A DNA stretch of 64,000 nucleotides from Leishmania donovani (GCF_000227135.1 NC_018238.1:161945-225944); one strand, 5' to 3'. Counted from the stretch's first letter, positions 20,244-32,044 are shown. Notes: generated by a model from the sequence alone, not told the origin. Numbers and translations are program-made.

Positions 20244-22187
20244 CTATGGTGGCAGGCAGCGCTCGAGATGCTGACGGACATCCGCAATAACCCGCTTTAC
20301 CCTTTCGTCATCGTAGATGGCGATTTGGTCGGTGAAGCTTGGATAGCGGAAGGCGTTGACCATCCGCGCTGACGACAACAGGAGCTCTCGCTCCTCTGCC
20401 GGGTGCGCAACCGACGGGCCAAAGCGCACGTCAATCGGTGGAATAGTGACAAAGTGATATTGCATAGCGCCCTCAAGGGTGAGGACGGGCTGTGTTGGCA
20501 TGGAAGCAATCACCCACGGGCGGAACTCGATCACGGCGCGGCAGCGAGGTGGCGAGCGCTCCATCCACAGTGCGTGGCCGATGCCGAGCCCGTGCATGCC
20601 CACCACAATGTCCGCGTAGCGGCCCAGGTGATACTGTTGTGCAGCCGTGTGTTTTTCCAGGTATACCTCCTCCACACGGAACCCCGCCGCCCGCATCCAC
20701 CCTGCATAGCGGGACGCATTAGCGATCACCCGGCTTGTGCGGTGCACGAATAGAGCTCGCGGCTTATACGACAAAGACAATTGAGAAGATGTAAGCGTTC
20801 CAATGCTCCACAACGTCGAGGCCGACGAAAGCCATGCGTGCTGCAACCGCAGCCGCTCCATCTCCTGCACGGACCGATTCACTCCGTACGGCGAAGCCCG
20901 GAACTGCCGCGCGACCCAATCCTGAATACCGTAAAGAATGTCCCGCTCGAGCACGGGGAGACGGTGGGTGGTCACGAGAAGGCCGTCGCAGAAGCACAGA
21001 GTGGACGCAGTGGCCTGAGACTGTCGTCGCGGCGGCGGCGGCGACGCCATCGTGACCGTCGCATTCGCCTCCAACTCTGCACAATGACGGGACTGCGAGC
21101 GGAAAAGAAATGAGCTGTTGTACGGAGACCCGCGGGCCAGCTCCGGCGACGAGAATGCGTTCGCCAACGCAGCGCTTAGCTCCATCTTCCTATGTGTGTC
21201 CCCGCGGCGGTCCATCCAGTTCGACTCTGGCTGATGCAGCAGCACCGTTTGCGTGGGGATGCGCAGCAGCACGCCGTCCTGCCAGGTTTGGTAGGCGCTG
21301 CGGAGCGCCTCAAGGGCGTCGGTGACGAGGTGAAAAAAGTGGGTGGCAATCCACGCTCCATTAAGAAGCACCGCCATCGCTGGCACAACCCGCACTGCGG
21401 CTTTAGAGACGCGAGAAGACGGTCTGGAGAGCACGTCGTCCGTCAAAGGAAGAACTGTCAACTCAGCAGCCTGAAACTCGGCAATCCCGGCATGGATGCG
21501 CGCATCCGTCAGGTAGATGCGGCCAGCGCGGAGGCACACAGGGCTGCCAGTGGCGGCGTAGCTGGCGTTCGCCAGGTAGCGCGGCGAAACTGGAATGCGG
21601 AACGCGGACGCGTTCGATGCGCTCGCCTGCTGCCAGCTAGCGGTCCTCCATGAAGGCCTCTCCGCGACGCGCGCTGCACAGTAGGCCGTCAGCGCTTCTA
21701 CACTGTTAAGATGCCCCTCAGACGCGCCACCGTCGAGCGTGACGCTTTCAGGCCCGAACGCGTACGGCTGTGAGCGTGCAACCGTTGAGGGCATCTGAGA
21801 CATCAGCGTGTAAGCGGCCTCGAGGGGGTCTTCGGCAGAGCGCTTGGCCGAGAAGACAAGCGCCTCTGTCAGCGGACAGCGGAAGCGACGACGAGCGTCG
21901 TCGTGCTCTTGCTGCTGGCGAAAGGCCACCATTTCATCGCCGTACCAGCCCCACCCCCACACTTGCGTCTGTGACAAGATCACACAACAAATGAAGAAAC
22001 AAATCGTGGCCGCGATGAGAACACAAGAAAGACTTCGCGGACCGCGTAATCCTCGGCGAGTGCTCCAAAGACGGTGGCGCAGTGAGCCAATGCCAAGCGC
22101 CCCAAGCACAGCTGCGGGTGATGGTGGCTGATGATGCACGGGCGACGACTCCTCCGCTCCTCGCTTGCGAATCGACTCCAGAGTCAT
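20244..22187 (-). CDS. Type II membrane glycosyltransferase, GT61 (DUF563)-like
   Basis: A 647-residue protein with a basic cytosolic N-terminus, a single signal anchor at 52-73 (LSCVLIAATICFFICCVIL) and a long lumenal domain. This is the usual layout of Golgi glycosyltransferases. The lumenal domain has FFHLVTDALEALR (284-296), resembling the N-x-Y/F-H-x2-x-D element of the DUF563/GT61 family, and near the C-terminus VVGMHGLGIGHALWM (528-542), matching the family G-x-H-G-A-G motif. GT61 enzymes include plant xylosyl/arabinosyltransferases and animal O-GlcNAc transferases of the ER. Potential N-glycosylation sites occur at Asn192, 207, 357, 375, 437 and 490. A role in surface glycan assembly is inference. 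Its 3' UTR carries a SIDER-like element. The start is the first ATG of the frame. Sugar donor and acceptor are unknown. Confidence 0.8.
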   Translation of the reverse strand: MTLESIRKRGAEESSPVHHQPPSPAAVLGALGIGSLRHRLWSTRRGLRGPRSLSCVLIAATICFFICCVILSQTQVWGWGWYGDEMVAFRQQQEHDDARRRFRCPLTEALVFSAKRSAEDPLEAAYTLMSQMPSTVARSQPYAFGPESVTLDGGASEGHLNSVEALTAYCAARVAERPSWRTASWQQASASNASAFRIPVSPRYLANASYAATGSPVCLRAGRIYLTDARIHAGIAEFQAAELTVLPLTDDVLSRPSSRVSKAAVRVVPAMAVLLNGAWIATHFFHLVTDALEALRSAYQTWQDGVLLRIPTQTVLLHQPESNWMDRRGDTHRKMELSAALANAFSSPELARGSPYNSSFLFRSQSRHCAELEANATVTMASPPPPRRQSQATASTLCFCDGLLVTTHRLPVLERDILYGIQDWVARQFRASPYGVNRSVQEMERLRLQHAWLSSASTLWSIGTLTSSQLSLSYKPRALFVHRTSRVIANASRYAGWMRAAGFRVEEVYLEKHTAAQQYHLGRYADIVVGMHGLGIGHALWMERSPPRCRAVIEFRPWVIASMPTQPVLTLEGAMQYHFVTIPPIDVRFGPSVAHPAEERELLLSSARMVNAFRYPSFTDQIAIYDDERVKRVIADVRQHLERCLPP

Positions 22188-22964
22188 CCGGCTGGCTCAA
22201 GATCGACAAACAAACTCGCTAATTCACGTCGTGAGTGTATGTGTCCGTGTGTGCAGTGGCATAGCCGCAAACATCAAGATTATGGCAATTAAGGGCGCCA
22301 CCACTGCCATTCAGCCCCACCGCCTCTCCTCCTGCAGCTGCCTTGGTGATCGACTAGTGACCATGATACCGCCTTGGAACGGAGAAAGGGAAGACAGGTG
22401 TGGAGTGTGTTACCAGTAGGGAAAAGGAGATGGCACGCGGAGTAAAGGTGCCTTGTGTGAACAACGCCCTCGCCCTTTTACGCGACGAGACAGCAGCGCG
22501 TCAAGATGCAGCCACTGGTCACCTCCCACGGATTCAACAGAGCATCACCAAGCCACTAGAAAAGGTGGTGCATTCCGCCACGAAGATACTGCCACTGGGC
22601 TGCGGTAGGACCAGCAGTAAGCATCGCTACGTGGAGCGGAGGACTTGTCACGTCACGGAAGCGAGGGAGAGACTCCGTCATCGCGGTGCCAGATACCTCG
22701 CCGCTGTTGCTTGCTTGCTTTTTTTTGTGCACAACAGAGAGAGAGACACATGAGTCAGTGCGCCCCCGTCTGCGTATATGTCTTAGTTACTCGAAAGGGG
22801 AACGGAGAAAAGGGGGTGCGCGCTGTTCAACGTCGGCATCGAGACGGCACGTCAGATGCAGCTCAGTATGCACAAACTCGGCCTGTACCGCAGGCACCTT
22901 CGCTCGTCGAGCCGCTACCGCCACCCCTCACTTTCCATTAGTTTGCAGAACGCTCGCAAACGCA
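22188..22964. other. Intergenic
   Basis: No gene found between the PUS10 stop and the glycosyltransferase start. Contains the glycosyltransferase 5' region and the PUS10 3' UTR. Confidence 0.5.
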
Positions 22965-25127
22965 TCATTCTTGGTCGAAGTCGTGTATGGCTATCCCAAC
23001 GACATCCAACTGAATGATGTCCGTGCGGGCATTCAGCAGCATGCCCAAGTGCGGCGTCGTGCGACCCATATCACCGTGCACAAACTCCTTCACATAGGTT
23101 CCAGCCTGAGTTTCGAGATCGAGCAGGAACCAATGCGTGTTGAGAGGCGTCAGCCTCATCGAGTGAATCAGCCGCGGCCGACGATGCAGCGAGCGTCGGT
23201 GCAGCACACGCAGGGGCGTCTTCTGCTGGATCGGCAAGTCCCTCATAGCGTGAATGGTACGCACATGGGGGTCGGTAGCCACGTCGTCGATGGCACGGCT
23301 AGACCAGATGACGCAGCGATACTGCTTCACCTTGCTCTCCGAATGACGGGCGAGGCGGACGGTGATGTCCGCATCCGTCCGACGCAGCTGACGCACTTCT
23401 ACGCTGCCCTCGTGGCTGGAGCAAATGGACGCCTCGAGGCGGCGCAGATCTTCCTCGGTGAAGCGCTCACGGATCGGCGAAACAAACTCCAGCACAAACG
23501 GCCGCCCCTCACCGAGCATCCGCACATCCACATCCTCGCGGCCGGCGCTGTGAAACTTGTAGCGATTGTAGCCGAAGACGAGGTTGGATGAGGCGACGGA
23601 CGGGGTGACAGCCTGCCAGCGTGTGGCGTGGGCGCCGCGCTCTACCGCCAGAGGTGCAGCTGATGTCAATTCCCCTTCGTCTCTGGCGGGCAACGCGGGC
23701 GACTCCGCTGTCTCGGGAGGCAGGGCAGGCATATCCGGAAAGAAGAAGGGCAGCAGCGGGTTTGCGATGACCTCCTGGAGTGAGAATGAGCCGATGCGCT
23801 GCCCATTCAGGAACCACGGAGACTGTGACATGTTGCGCATCATTTTGCGATAGCTTCCCATGAGGTAGATGTTCGTGTGATGCAGTCGGCAGGAGACTGT
23901 GGCTGCCTGCCGGGCAGTCGTTCGACAATCCTCTTGTCCTTCCTCTCTCGCGGCCGTCGCTGTCGCCGGCATCCATCCGGCCTTGGTAAGATACGGCACT
24001 GCATAGTCGTAGATGACGCTGTACGGAAGCACCTCGGTAGAGCGGTTTCCGCAGTACGCAGAGGGCATGTGCCCATCGGTGATCAGACCCTCCGTGGCGT
24101 GATGACGACAAAACACTTCTCCGACGAGGCTCTCGCTTGCCCCGCTGTAGCGGAACGCTTGCAGCGCGACGAGAGCAGGCCTGGTTCCGCCGCGATCTGG
24201 AGCAGCCGCCCTAGAAGAGCTCGCCGACCCAGAAACAACGGCAGTCACCGCGGTTCGTGCGCGCTTGATGACGGGCTCTCCTGCAGCGGCCTCCTTTCCC
24301 GCCTCTCTCGCATGATCTGGCAGCGTCGCCCCAACGGCGTCGACATACACGGCGAGCCCAGGAAGCTGCGTGGTTCTCCTGATGGCTGCCGCCGACACGC
24401 TTGAGGCCGCTACATCGTCGTGTGAGTACAACAGATAGGGAAGAATGCGTGCACGCAAATCGCTCATGTAAAAGTCCTTGAAATTGCTCAGCTCCTCCTT
24501 CACGACCGACGACGGCAACGGTCTTTCCGTGCCTGTTCCTTTGAGGTCGAAGTAACGGGTTGCCACAGCCAGCCACGTGAAAGTGAAGCTACGGTTAATG
24601 TTCACGTTGATGGTGATGGCCTCAGAATCGTAAAACGGGCTTGCCCGCACTGCAGCCGCCGCCAAAGGGGCGTGAATGAGGTCGATGAACTGGTACAGTC
24701 CCATGCACGCAACACACAACCACGATACTGCGTATTTGGGAGCAGTATCACCCCCAAGCATACCATGCGCCGTGGACGCTGCAGCTGTGGTCTCCTCCAC
24801 TTCAGGTGCGCCAGCCGGACGTGGCGCTTGCAGACCGTCTACTGTGGTGACAGTCGGTTGTAGGGCGCCGCGAAAGTAGCGACGCGCGCTCCGAGGAGTC
24901 TCATGGACGAGAGTGAACAGTGGATGGTGGTCATCGTCCAGCATCGGCACTGTATCGTCGGAAGGGGCAGAGACGACTCCTGATGCGAGAGAAGGCGGAA
25001 GCTGCCCCATCGCTCGTGGAGGAGGGTAATCGAACAGCATTGACATTCGAAGAGCACACTGGTAGCATAGGGCATCTTTCGGCCAGGCAGTGCGGCCAGA
25101 TGCTGCAGTCACGGCGGCAGCAGACAT
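22965..25127 (-). CDS. PUS10: tRNA pseudouridine synthase, Pus10 type
   Basis: A 720-residue protein of the Pus10 family, which converts uridines 54/55 in the T-loop of tRNAs to pseudouridine in archaea and some eukaryotes. The N-terminal region has paired cysteines of the zinc-binding module: Cys21/Cys24 (LCYQCALRM) and a second CVAC in the YAVSWLCVACMG stretch. The catalytic region is C-terminal: GREDVDVRMLGEGRPF from 529, holding the presumed catalytic aspartate, and TYVKEFVHGDMGRT from 677, both hallmarks of the family. Human PUS10 is about 530 residues; the excess here is low-complexity sequence between the zinc module and the catalytic part. The ATG at 25127 is chosen because the frame upstream (to 25172) opens only from TTG, and a probable splice acceptor lies between them. 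Confidence 0.93.
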   Translation of the reverse strand: MSAAAVTAASGRTAWPKDALCYQCALRMSMLFDYPPPRAMGQLPPSLASGVVSAPSDDTVPMLDDDHHPLFTLVHETPRSARRYFRGALQPTVTTVDGLQAPRPAGAPEVEETTAAASTAHGMLGGDTAPKYAVSWLCVACMGLYQFIDLIHAPLAAAAVRASPFYDSEAITINVNINRSFTFTWLAVATRYFDLKGTGTERPLPSSVVKEELSNFKDFYMSDLRARILPYLLYSHDDVAASSVSAAAIRRTTQLPGLAVYVDAVGATLPDHAREAGKEAAAGEPVIKRARTAVTAVVSGSASSSRAAAPDRGGTRPALVALQAFRYSGASESLVGEVFCRHHATEGLITDGHMPSAYCGNRSTEVLPYSVIYDYAVPYLTKAGWMPATATAAREEGQEDCRTTARQAATVSCRLHHTNIYLMGSYRKMMRNMSQSPWFLNGQRIGSFSLQEVIANPLLPFFFPDMPALPPETAESPALPARDEGELTSAAPLAVERGAHATRWQAVTPSVASSNLVFGYNRYKFHSAGREDVDVRMLGEGRPFVLEFVSPIRERFTEEDLRRLEASICSSHEGSVEVRQLRRTDADITVRLARHSESKVKQYRCVIWSSRAIDDVATDPHVRTIHAMRDLPIQQKTPLRVLHRRSLHRRPRLIHSMRLTPLNTHWFLLDLETQAGTYVKEFVHGDMGRTTPHLGMLLNARTDIIQLDVVGIAIHDFDQE

Positions 25128-26692
25128 GAAGATTTTCAGCGTGTCGAGAGAGAGAAACAGCGGCTTTTGCAATAAATCAGAGCGGCACCCATGCGTGCCG
25201 TGTGTGTGCGTGTGTTTTCATGGCGATGATGGGAAAACGTGACCACAAAAAAAAAAGGGAGGTGCAAAGAAGAACAGTGTGTGTGTGTGTGTGTGTGTGC
25301 CTGCGCGACACGGAAGACAGCAGCACAGAAGAGAACTCATGTCTGCGCGCCGATACCAGTGCAGTTATGTTCTCCTGCATGCCCTCTGGGCACCTCTTGT
25401 TCCGCCCGAGCGGCAACGCAACCATACCGCATAAGTGGTCAGTGGCATACCGCATATTCTTTTGCTTGGGGTGTTGCCTTGCAGCGTACGAGGAAGAAGA
25501 GGCAAAACGAGGTCTCAAACCTCGTTATGATTCCTTTGTGTTGTTTGGGTATTCGCTCACGTTTCTCGTAGGCTCCCCCGCCCCCTATCGAGCTATGAGA
25601 GAGAGGGGGGCTGGAAGTGCAATCCTACCCCTCCCCCCTCACCTACCCTCTCCAAGATCGCAGCTGCCAGGGGGTTTTGATGGTTTCGCCGGGAGAGAGG
25701 AAGGGGCGGGTGGATTGAACGCACGCTGCGTACACGCTGCTTTGGCAACGTCACCCTTCACATAGTTCTTTGTCACCGCCTTGCGATGCACTGCATTGCT
25801 GGCAATCCCGCCTTCTTCCCCGAGCCCCCTCCCGGCGACACACCTCTCGTGTCATCGTAGCTGTGGTGACGGTCAGGGAAAAGATAAGGCACTAGGGTAC
25901 GGCGCTCCTGTAGCCCCGCATCACCCACCGATACGCTTCTGTCATAGCACGCAAACACAAGCGTGAGCGGGCATGTGCGCGCACACGTGTGCACATCACC
26001 CTCTCGGTGTTGTCTGCCTCCTCCCCTTCTCTCTCGGTGTTGCGTGTTTAATCGAGCTTCACCAAACAAGGAGTAGCCGAGCGCAGCTGTGCGTCGAAGA
26101 GAGCGATCACACAGGTTAGCAACATTGCCACAGGCGCACGCGAGGGAAACACATAGAAAGTGTTTCGAGAGCAAGGCGAACAGGAGTGGCACCACAGGTT
26201 GTCTTTACATGTGCTTCCCCAGACACATGAACACGCATTCACGAGGAGTGGCATTCATCCCTTTACAAACAAAAAAAGACCCCGGCTATATTTGCTTTCT
26301 GTTCCGATGCCGTGACACGCACGCACGCACACACATTGAGGTCCTCGTTTCACGTCGACAGAAAAGTTCAGCAAGGGGCACGCAAAGAAGGCTATTCGGC
26401 AGCCATCCGATAGAGGAGAGAAATGCAGAGCCGGAGTTCCCGCGGCAGCTGCCGTTTCCCCTGAGGAAGAGTGCAGCATCTGAAAACAAAAAAAAAGATC
26501 AGGAAAGCCTTCGATGATGGGAGAGAGGGAGGAAGAGGGAGAGGCTAAATATCATTTCCGCGATGCAAACCTCTGCGCGCAAGGCGAATGGAAAAAGGAA
26601 GCATAAATCGATGGCAGTTGCAGAGCTGATCTTCACACGTCGTTTTTCTCCTTTGAGTCTCACGAATGCATAGTTGTTTAGCTGGTCGGCCT
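25128..26692. other. Intergenic
   Basis: No gene found. An A-run (25246-25257, a T-run on minus) upstream of PUS10 is its likely polypyrimidine signal. A (GT)n run lies at 25277-25299. The rest should be the 3' UTR of the permease. Confidence 0.5.
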
Positions 26693-28408
26693 CTATTCTC
26701 TTGTGGGCGCAGGAGCCTCTGGCGATACACGGCGCGTCGCAGCCGCATCCGTATTGCCGCCATCGTTGCTGTGGCGGCTGACTGGGATCGCGACAAAGGT
26801 GACAATACGGCCAGCGAAATCGTGCCGGTGCACAAAATGGCAATACAAAAATGACACAAGAAAGGAGCTACCGACGACGGCGACGCATAAAATAACCGTT
26901 AATTTTTCCTGAAAGAGAGAAACAATGGTGAGGGCAACAGACGACGCCAAGGCCACGCCCATCATGAGGTGCAGTCGCCAACCGTCGAATGGAATTCGGA
27001 AGGGTCGCGGCAGATACGGATACAGTTGGCGAAAGCGGTAAAACGAGATTAAGATTACAACAACGCGAATGCCATAGAGGCACTGATCCACCAGCACCAA
27101 AGAACCGAAGCCCAGCACCGTCGAGAAGAGGCCAGTGAGGACTGTGTTGAAGGTCAGTGTCCAGTGGTACGTGCCAAATCGTTTGTTGCGCCGCGAAAAC
27201 CACACCCCCACCTTTCCTGGAAAGGCCTCTGTGAGCGCCATCCCCGAAATGATGCGTGTAGTAGTGCACAGCGCCGAGAGTGTCAGCCCAAACGCCGAGA
27301 GAACGCCACCCACCACGGTAAAAAACTTGAGAGCGTTACCGCCTACCTGGTACGATACCTCCGCCCAGTAGCCGGTCTTCCACTTCGACAAATCCAATGG
27401 CTCTCTCGATACGCTGGCACCTGCGATGATGGGGGGTACGTAGGTGATCACCGCAAGCCCAATAAGTGGAATGAGAGATCCGATTATGGTCCGCTGCGAG
27501 TCCTCGACCTCTTCCACGACTGTCCCAGCTTGCTCAAGTCCAGAGAGGCACCACGAGGCGGTGGAGATAAACCTAGTCCAATCGACGGATGCCGGGATGT
27601 AGGCCACGGCTGGCCAGTTCACGTAAAAGCCCGTGCGCAGCTGTTGCAGAAGATACATGAGCACAAATGGGGCCACCGTGAGCACGGTCAGCACCACACT
27701 CGTCACGCCAACCGCTTCCACACCCAGCATGTTCAGGGCGTACGTGAAGAGCAGCATTCCCAGTCGCAGAAACTTCGCCCCCGTATCACTACAGCGGATG
27801 GATGTGCACAAATACTCGGAGAACATTGTCGGATAGAGAGCATTGTCAACGGCGATGTAGATGAGCGACATGATTGCCATGGAAAGGTACACACACCGGT
27901 GAAACGACAGTTTGATCCACATGAGGAAGCCGGCGTTGGACGGCACCGCAGCTGCCAGCTCTGCCACAACCAGCACCATTGGAGCCCCCATTATCACAGG
28001 AATGACAATAATCGAGACGATGGTTAAGAGCACACCGCCGCCCATCACCGCTTCTTCGATTCCGTAGGCTCCGCTGATGGTAAATGTGTACATCAACCCC
28101 GTCAGAAGCAATGTGGAGAGAGCCCTACGCTGCGGCGGCGCCGTCTGTGACAACGGCGAGTCCTGTACCAGTGCATTGTCTCTCTTCACGACGCTAACCG
28201 AAGAGCCGCCGAAACTGTCTGTCGTGGCTGGGTATCCCCCTTTGACACCACTACTGCTCAAGCTCCCGCTCGGATAGGGTGACGTATCGGCGGATAATTC
28301 GACAGAAGCGAGTTGGTACCCGTTCGGTAGTGCAGGGCGGTGCAGATGACTACGAGGCGGATGCTCGTAGAGCTGCCAAACTATTCGATTGGGTTCATAT
28401 TTGCTCAT
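26693..28408 (-). CDS. APC-superfamily amino acid/polyamine permease
   Basis: A 571-residue membrane transporter. A hydrophilic N-terminal tail (1-95) is followed by about twelve hydrophobic segments and a short hydrophilic C-terminus. The first membrane segment contains ISGAYGIEEAVMGGG (111-125), the unwound substrate-binding helix of the APC superfamily (G-x-G-x-E type). The helix near the middle containing STASWCLSGLEQAGTVVEEV fits the conserved TM6 region. The SGxYGxEEAV form is that of the plant/protozoan LAT/PUT subgroup, which includes the Leishmania polyamine transporter POT1, so polyamine or cationic amino acid uptake is the best guess. Substrate is not settled by motifs. The start is an ATG (SKYEPNRIV). 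Upstream DNA is non-coding for over 2 kb. Confidence 0.88.
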   Translation of the reverse strand: MSKYEPNRIVWQLYEHPPRSHLHRPALPNGYQLASVELSADTSPYPSGSLSSSGVKGGYPATTDSFGGSSVSVVKRDNALVQDSPLSQTAPPQRRALSTLLLTGLMYTFTISGAYGIEEAVMGGGVLLTIVSIIVIPVIMGAPMVLVVAELAAAVPSNAGFLMWIKLSFHRCVYLSMAIMSLIYIAVDNALYPTMFSEYLCTSIRCSDTGAKFLRLGMLLFTYALNMLGVEAVGVTSVVLTVLTVAPFVLMYLLQQLRTGFYVNWPAVAYIPASVDWTRFISTASWCLSGLEQAGTVVEEVEDSQRTIIGSLIPLIGLAVITYVPPIIAGASVSREPLDLSKWKTGYWAEVSYQVGGNALKFFTVVGGVLSAFGLTLSALCTTTRIISGMALTEAFPGKVGVWFSRRNKRFGTYHWTLTFNTVLTGLFSTVLGFGSLVLVDQCLYGIRVVVILISFYRFRQLYPYLPRPFRIPFDGWRLHLMMGVALASSVALTIVSLFQEKLTVILCVAVVGSSFLVSFLYCHFVHRHDFAGRIVTFVAIPVSRHSNDGGNTDAAATRRVSPEAPAPTRE

Positions 28409-30644
28409 TCACCGAAGGACCACGAAAGGAAACGCGGGAAAGAGTACAAGAACACCGAGACAAAGGAGGACAAAGTAAATAACAAGAAACACGCACAAGG
28501 GCGTGACTACGGGCAGTGCCTACGTAATAAAGATTGCGTAACACAAGACAAGCAGAGACCCTCGTTCGTCGACAGTCAAAAGCGGCGTACGTTAAAAAAG
28601 ACGAATCTGGCAGCAAAGAAAAGAGTAGAAGTTCCGAAAGGCGTCTGTGTGTGTATGTGTGTGTTGCCTCTCTCTCTGTGTGCAGGTTCGCCTTGCTCTC
28701 ACAAGCTGTGGCAAATAAAAGAAGGGGGAAGGGAAATCGGGCTCAGTCTAGCGGGTGCACAGTGGGCGCAGCAAAACTATCTTGCAACAGCCACCCTCAC
28801 CTTCACACAAGGAAAGGTCAACCAAGAGAAATACGGAAAGGAGACAGACAAGGAGCGAAAGGGCGAGCGTAGAGTTGTTCTCGTTGACGAGGGTGAGCGC
28901 GGCTTCTGCCTATTCTGTGTTGTCGCGTTACGCCAAGAAAAGCGCGTCCTCAGTCGTCAGTAGAGGCCAAGATGAGAGCCGTCTGAAGCACACAATAGAG
29001 GCACTGCAGCTAGCGCACTGTGGAAAAGAGATACGAGGTAGCTTGTAGTCGCGGATGTGATAAATTCACTCTGTGAAACGCGAGAGGTACACGGCGAGAC
29101 ACAGCATCTCTGAGAGGGCATGTTGCGTGAAAAACGTAAACACAGTGTGGAGGTATACGGAGACAAAGGTTAGAAAACAAAGCAGAGCTGGCAATTGCTC
29201 GAGGGTAGAGGAAGGGCATCACGTTGAGCCGACCCGAAAGACCATAACGCTGATATTACTTCGAGCGCAAAATCTCTCTCGCATCCGATTCGATCCTCCC
29301 GCCCCCCCCCCTCAACTTGACGGGCACACCTCATTGGATTTAGCCCATTGTGGTTTTCACCTTGGCGAGGATAGGGAAAGGAAGCATGAGCAAAAACGCA
29401 GTTGCCTTGCTCGTATGGCGCATGTGGTCCCATGGATGGCTTCGCCTAAGCGGACGCACAGATGTGCTGTCCTTTGTACGAAATTGATAGCGTCTTTGTG
29501 TGGTTCCTGATGGCCTACCCCTACACGTAATGTAATGCGGGGCCTCGCTTCGCAGCCTCTTCCCCTGCTGTCCTCTCCGTTTCCGAAGAGCAAGGCGGGG
29601 GCGACGGGTTTTCGCATTCAACCCTGCGCACCGTGAATGTTCACACTAAACACTAGAAGCAACAAACGAGCGGAAAAGACAGCTCCTCACGTTTTCTTTC
29701 CGTTTTTCTGGTGTGTGCGCGTGTGTGTCTCCTGTTTGCTAGCCCACTACAAAAGACAAGAAACCGAATAATATTGATGATCAGCTGCAAGAGCACAGAG
29801 AGGCAGAGTGCAGCGAGTGAAGGAGGACTCGAAAGAAACGCGCGATGCGCTCAACGACACCGGTACCATTTCTGGTCGAAAGAAACCTATTCTCTTTCTG
29901 CTAGGGATCGACCGCAGGTTTGTGAAACTGTATGTGTGATGGTGTACAGGATGCTCCGCTACGCACCTCTGAGCAGCTTTGTTGGGCGCTCCTGGTTCCT
30001 TTGCTTTTACAGCAAACTCACTAGGCATTGATGGCGAGGAAGGTGATTACGGCGGCCTGTGCAAGGGTGAATAGACCGCATCATGAGTGTCATCTCGATG
30101 AGCTGCGCCGCAAGAACAAGTACGAGAGAAAGCTTCGTGCCTCTCATCATGTTGCCTTTTCTCTGTGCATCTTTCTTTGCTGCCTATTTCCTTGGCAACG
30201 CCTTCCTTTGTGAAGTGCTCTGTGGCCTCCGCCCCTCCCTCTTTCCTCTACAGTGCAAGGAAAGGGGGCGGAAAAGAAAAACAGACAAAAGTGGTCGTAC
30301 TGGCTGAGAGTGAAACCTGTGCGCGCTGCTCACGCGGAATAAGACAAGGCCAGAAATAAGGGGGAGGGGCTAAATATGAGATGAAGAAATGAAGAAACGC
30401 TTCGCGGAAATCCTCCCTCAAACCCTCCCCACTTCTTCTCTATGTGTACATGGTACATGCAGCGCACCACCACACGGACCACACATGGGGGAAGGAGAAA
30501 CAAGCAGAAAGCGGAGAGAACACACGACAAAACGCTGGTCTATGAATGATGACGTTCGAGGTCACATTCATGTTCTCGTATAAAGCCCGCACGCGCAGTC
30601 GCATGTTCCGGTGACGCACACGCACACGAAGAGATTTTTCTTTT
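28409..30644. other. Long intergenic stretch
   Basis: No gene found. Purine-rich on plus just upstream of the permease (28410-28560, 28700-28880), consistent with a splicing signal on minus. The rest is of ordinary mixed composition. Confidence 0.5.
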
Positions 30645-31195
30645 GCGTGTGCGTTTCTCTGCCGTACAACACGACTTACACTCCCCACTCCACACCCGGC
30701 CGGCCACACGCCCCCATCGCGCGGTGCGAAGCAGCGCCAGACACGCGGCGCAGCAATGCGCCGACTCAGTCATCGGAGCACTGCCCACCTCCCGCCCCGC
30801 AGGTCGCCTCGCAGCCGCGCACAGCAGGCGGGTCGCCACGTCGTGCATCCCTCGCGGCGGCACCCGGGCCCACCCACCAGTAGGCAGCGTGAGGGCCGGG
30901 CGTGGGATACGCTCGGGTCGCGCACACACCCCGCCCATCACATGGACGGCACAGGCGCGTGCACGGTCACAGGTCGCCCCGACGCAGCGCCATCCAGGGC
31001 CCGGCCGCCGGCATCCGTGGGGATACATCGCTCTGGCCACCCCTACGCCATAGATGCTTGGCCCTGTCACCACCAGGGGCTGTTCAGCACTGGCAAGGAT
31101 AGAGCGAGAGGGAAGGGGGAGGGGGGGGGGGGCTGCTCGGCCCCCCAAAAGAGAAGGTGCGCGGTGGACCCTGAGATGCCACGCACGGAGATGCC
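30645..31195 (-). mobile_element. SIDER-like retroposon copy, complete, A-rich tail
   Basis: About 550 bp with no gap. Sense on minus: begins GGGGCATCTCCGTG at about 31195 and ends near 30645, then GCAAAAGAAAAATC, the clearest A-rich tail of the family here. It lies about 850 bases 3' of the protein kinase stop, sense orientation, so probably in the kinase 3' UTR. A G/C homopolymer (about 31120-31132) varies in length between copies. Confidence 0.75.
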
Positions 31196-31204
31196 CCCCC
31201 CCCC

Positions 31205-32044
31205 AGCATTAGGGCGCACACGAAAAAAGACGAGAAGAAAAACGAGCAGGTTATAAAGTTCATGCGTTGAGGGAAGGGGGAATAGTGAGGCGCGGATGAA
31301 GAATACACACACGCATAAGCAAAGCCAAACAATAAAAAAAAACAAATGACCGGCGCAAGTGGGTGCATTGACTTCAATCCTCTCCCCCTTTTCGCTGCAT
31401 CCCCCTCTAAATGTCGCACAAGCCACGCACGCAACCGATTTTGGCTGTCCAAAACTTCATTGCTTCTCCCTTTTAAGAAATCATATCTGCGACGAGTATA
31501 ATTGCAGAGCATTCATGCCCACCGCTAGAAAGGAAATGAAAAAGAGGTACCGCAGGTGCAGTCATAAAGGACTAGCAACGAGCGGCACCCCACTCCCGTT
31601 TTAACCACGTTGCCAGTCAGCTCAAATGGCTGTTGCGCACTCGGAGACTGACAATCATCAGCGGTACTCCACGGCCGTACAAGCCGCCGAGCGAGCCCAA
31701 CAGATAACCTCAGTGCGCCATCTGCGCGGCCGACGCGGGGTGAGCAATCAGTGTCACTCACGTCCCTCGCACCCTTTGCTCTCCCTTGTATAACTCTACG
31801 AGGGCAGTTAACCTCCAAAACGAGAGATACGTGCGCGTCGGCTCACCATTGGCGACGGGAAACGGCAGAGATGAGTGGCGCGGCGACGTGGGGGGATGAA
31901 GAAAGACTCAGAGAGGACAGTACCTTTGAGAAACAATTAAAAAAATGAAAAACGAATATAGAGCGAAGAGGGCCTGCAAAGGAAAAGAGAAAAAGAAAAG
32001 GGAAATGCTCAACGGCAGTGCGCGTGCACAGCCATGGGGAGACG
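31205..32044. other. Non-coding, probable kinase 3' UTR
   Basis: No gene found between the kinase stop and the SIDER-like copy. A 97-residue minus-strand frame at 31525-31818 has no homology I recognise and is left out. Confidence 0.5.
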
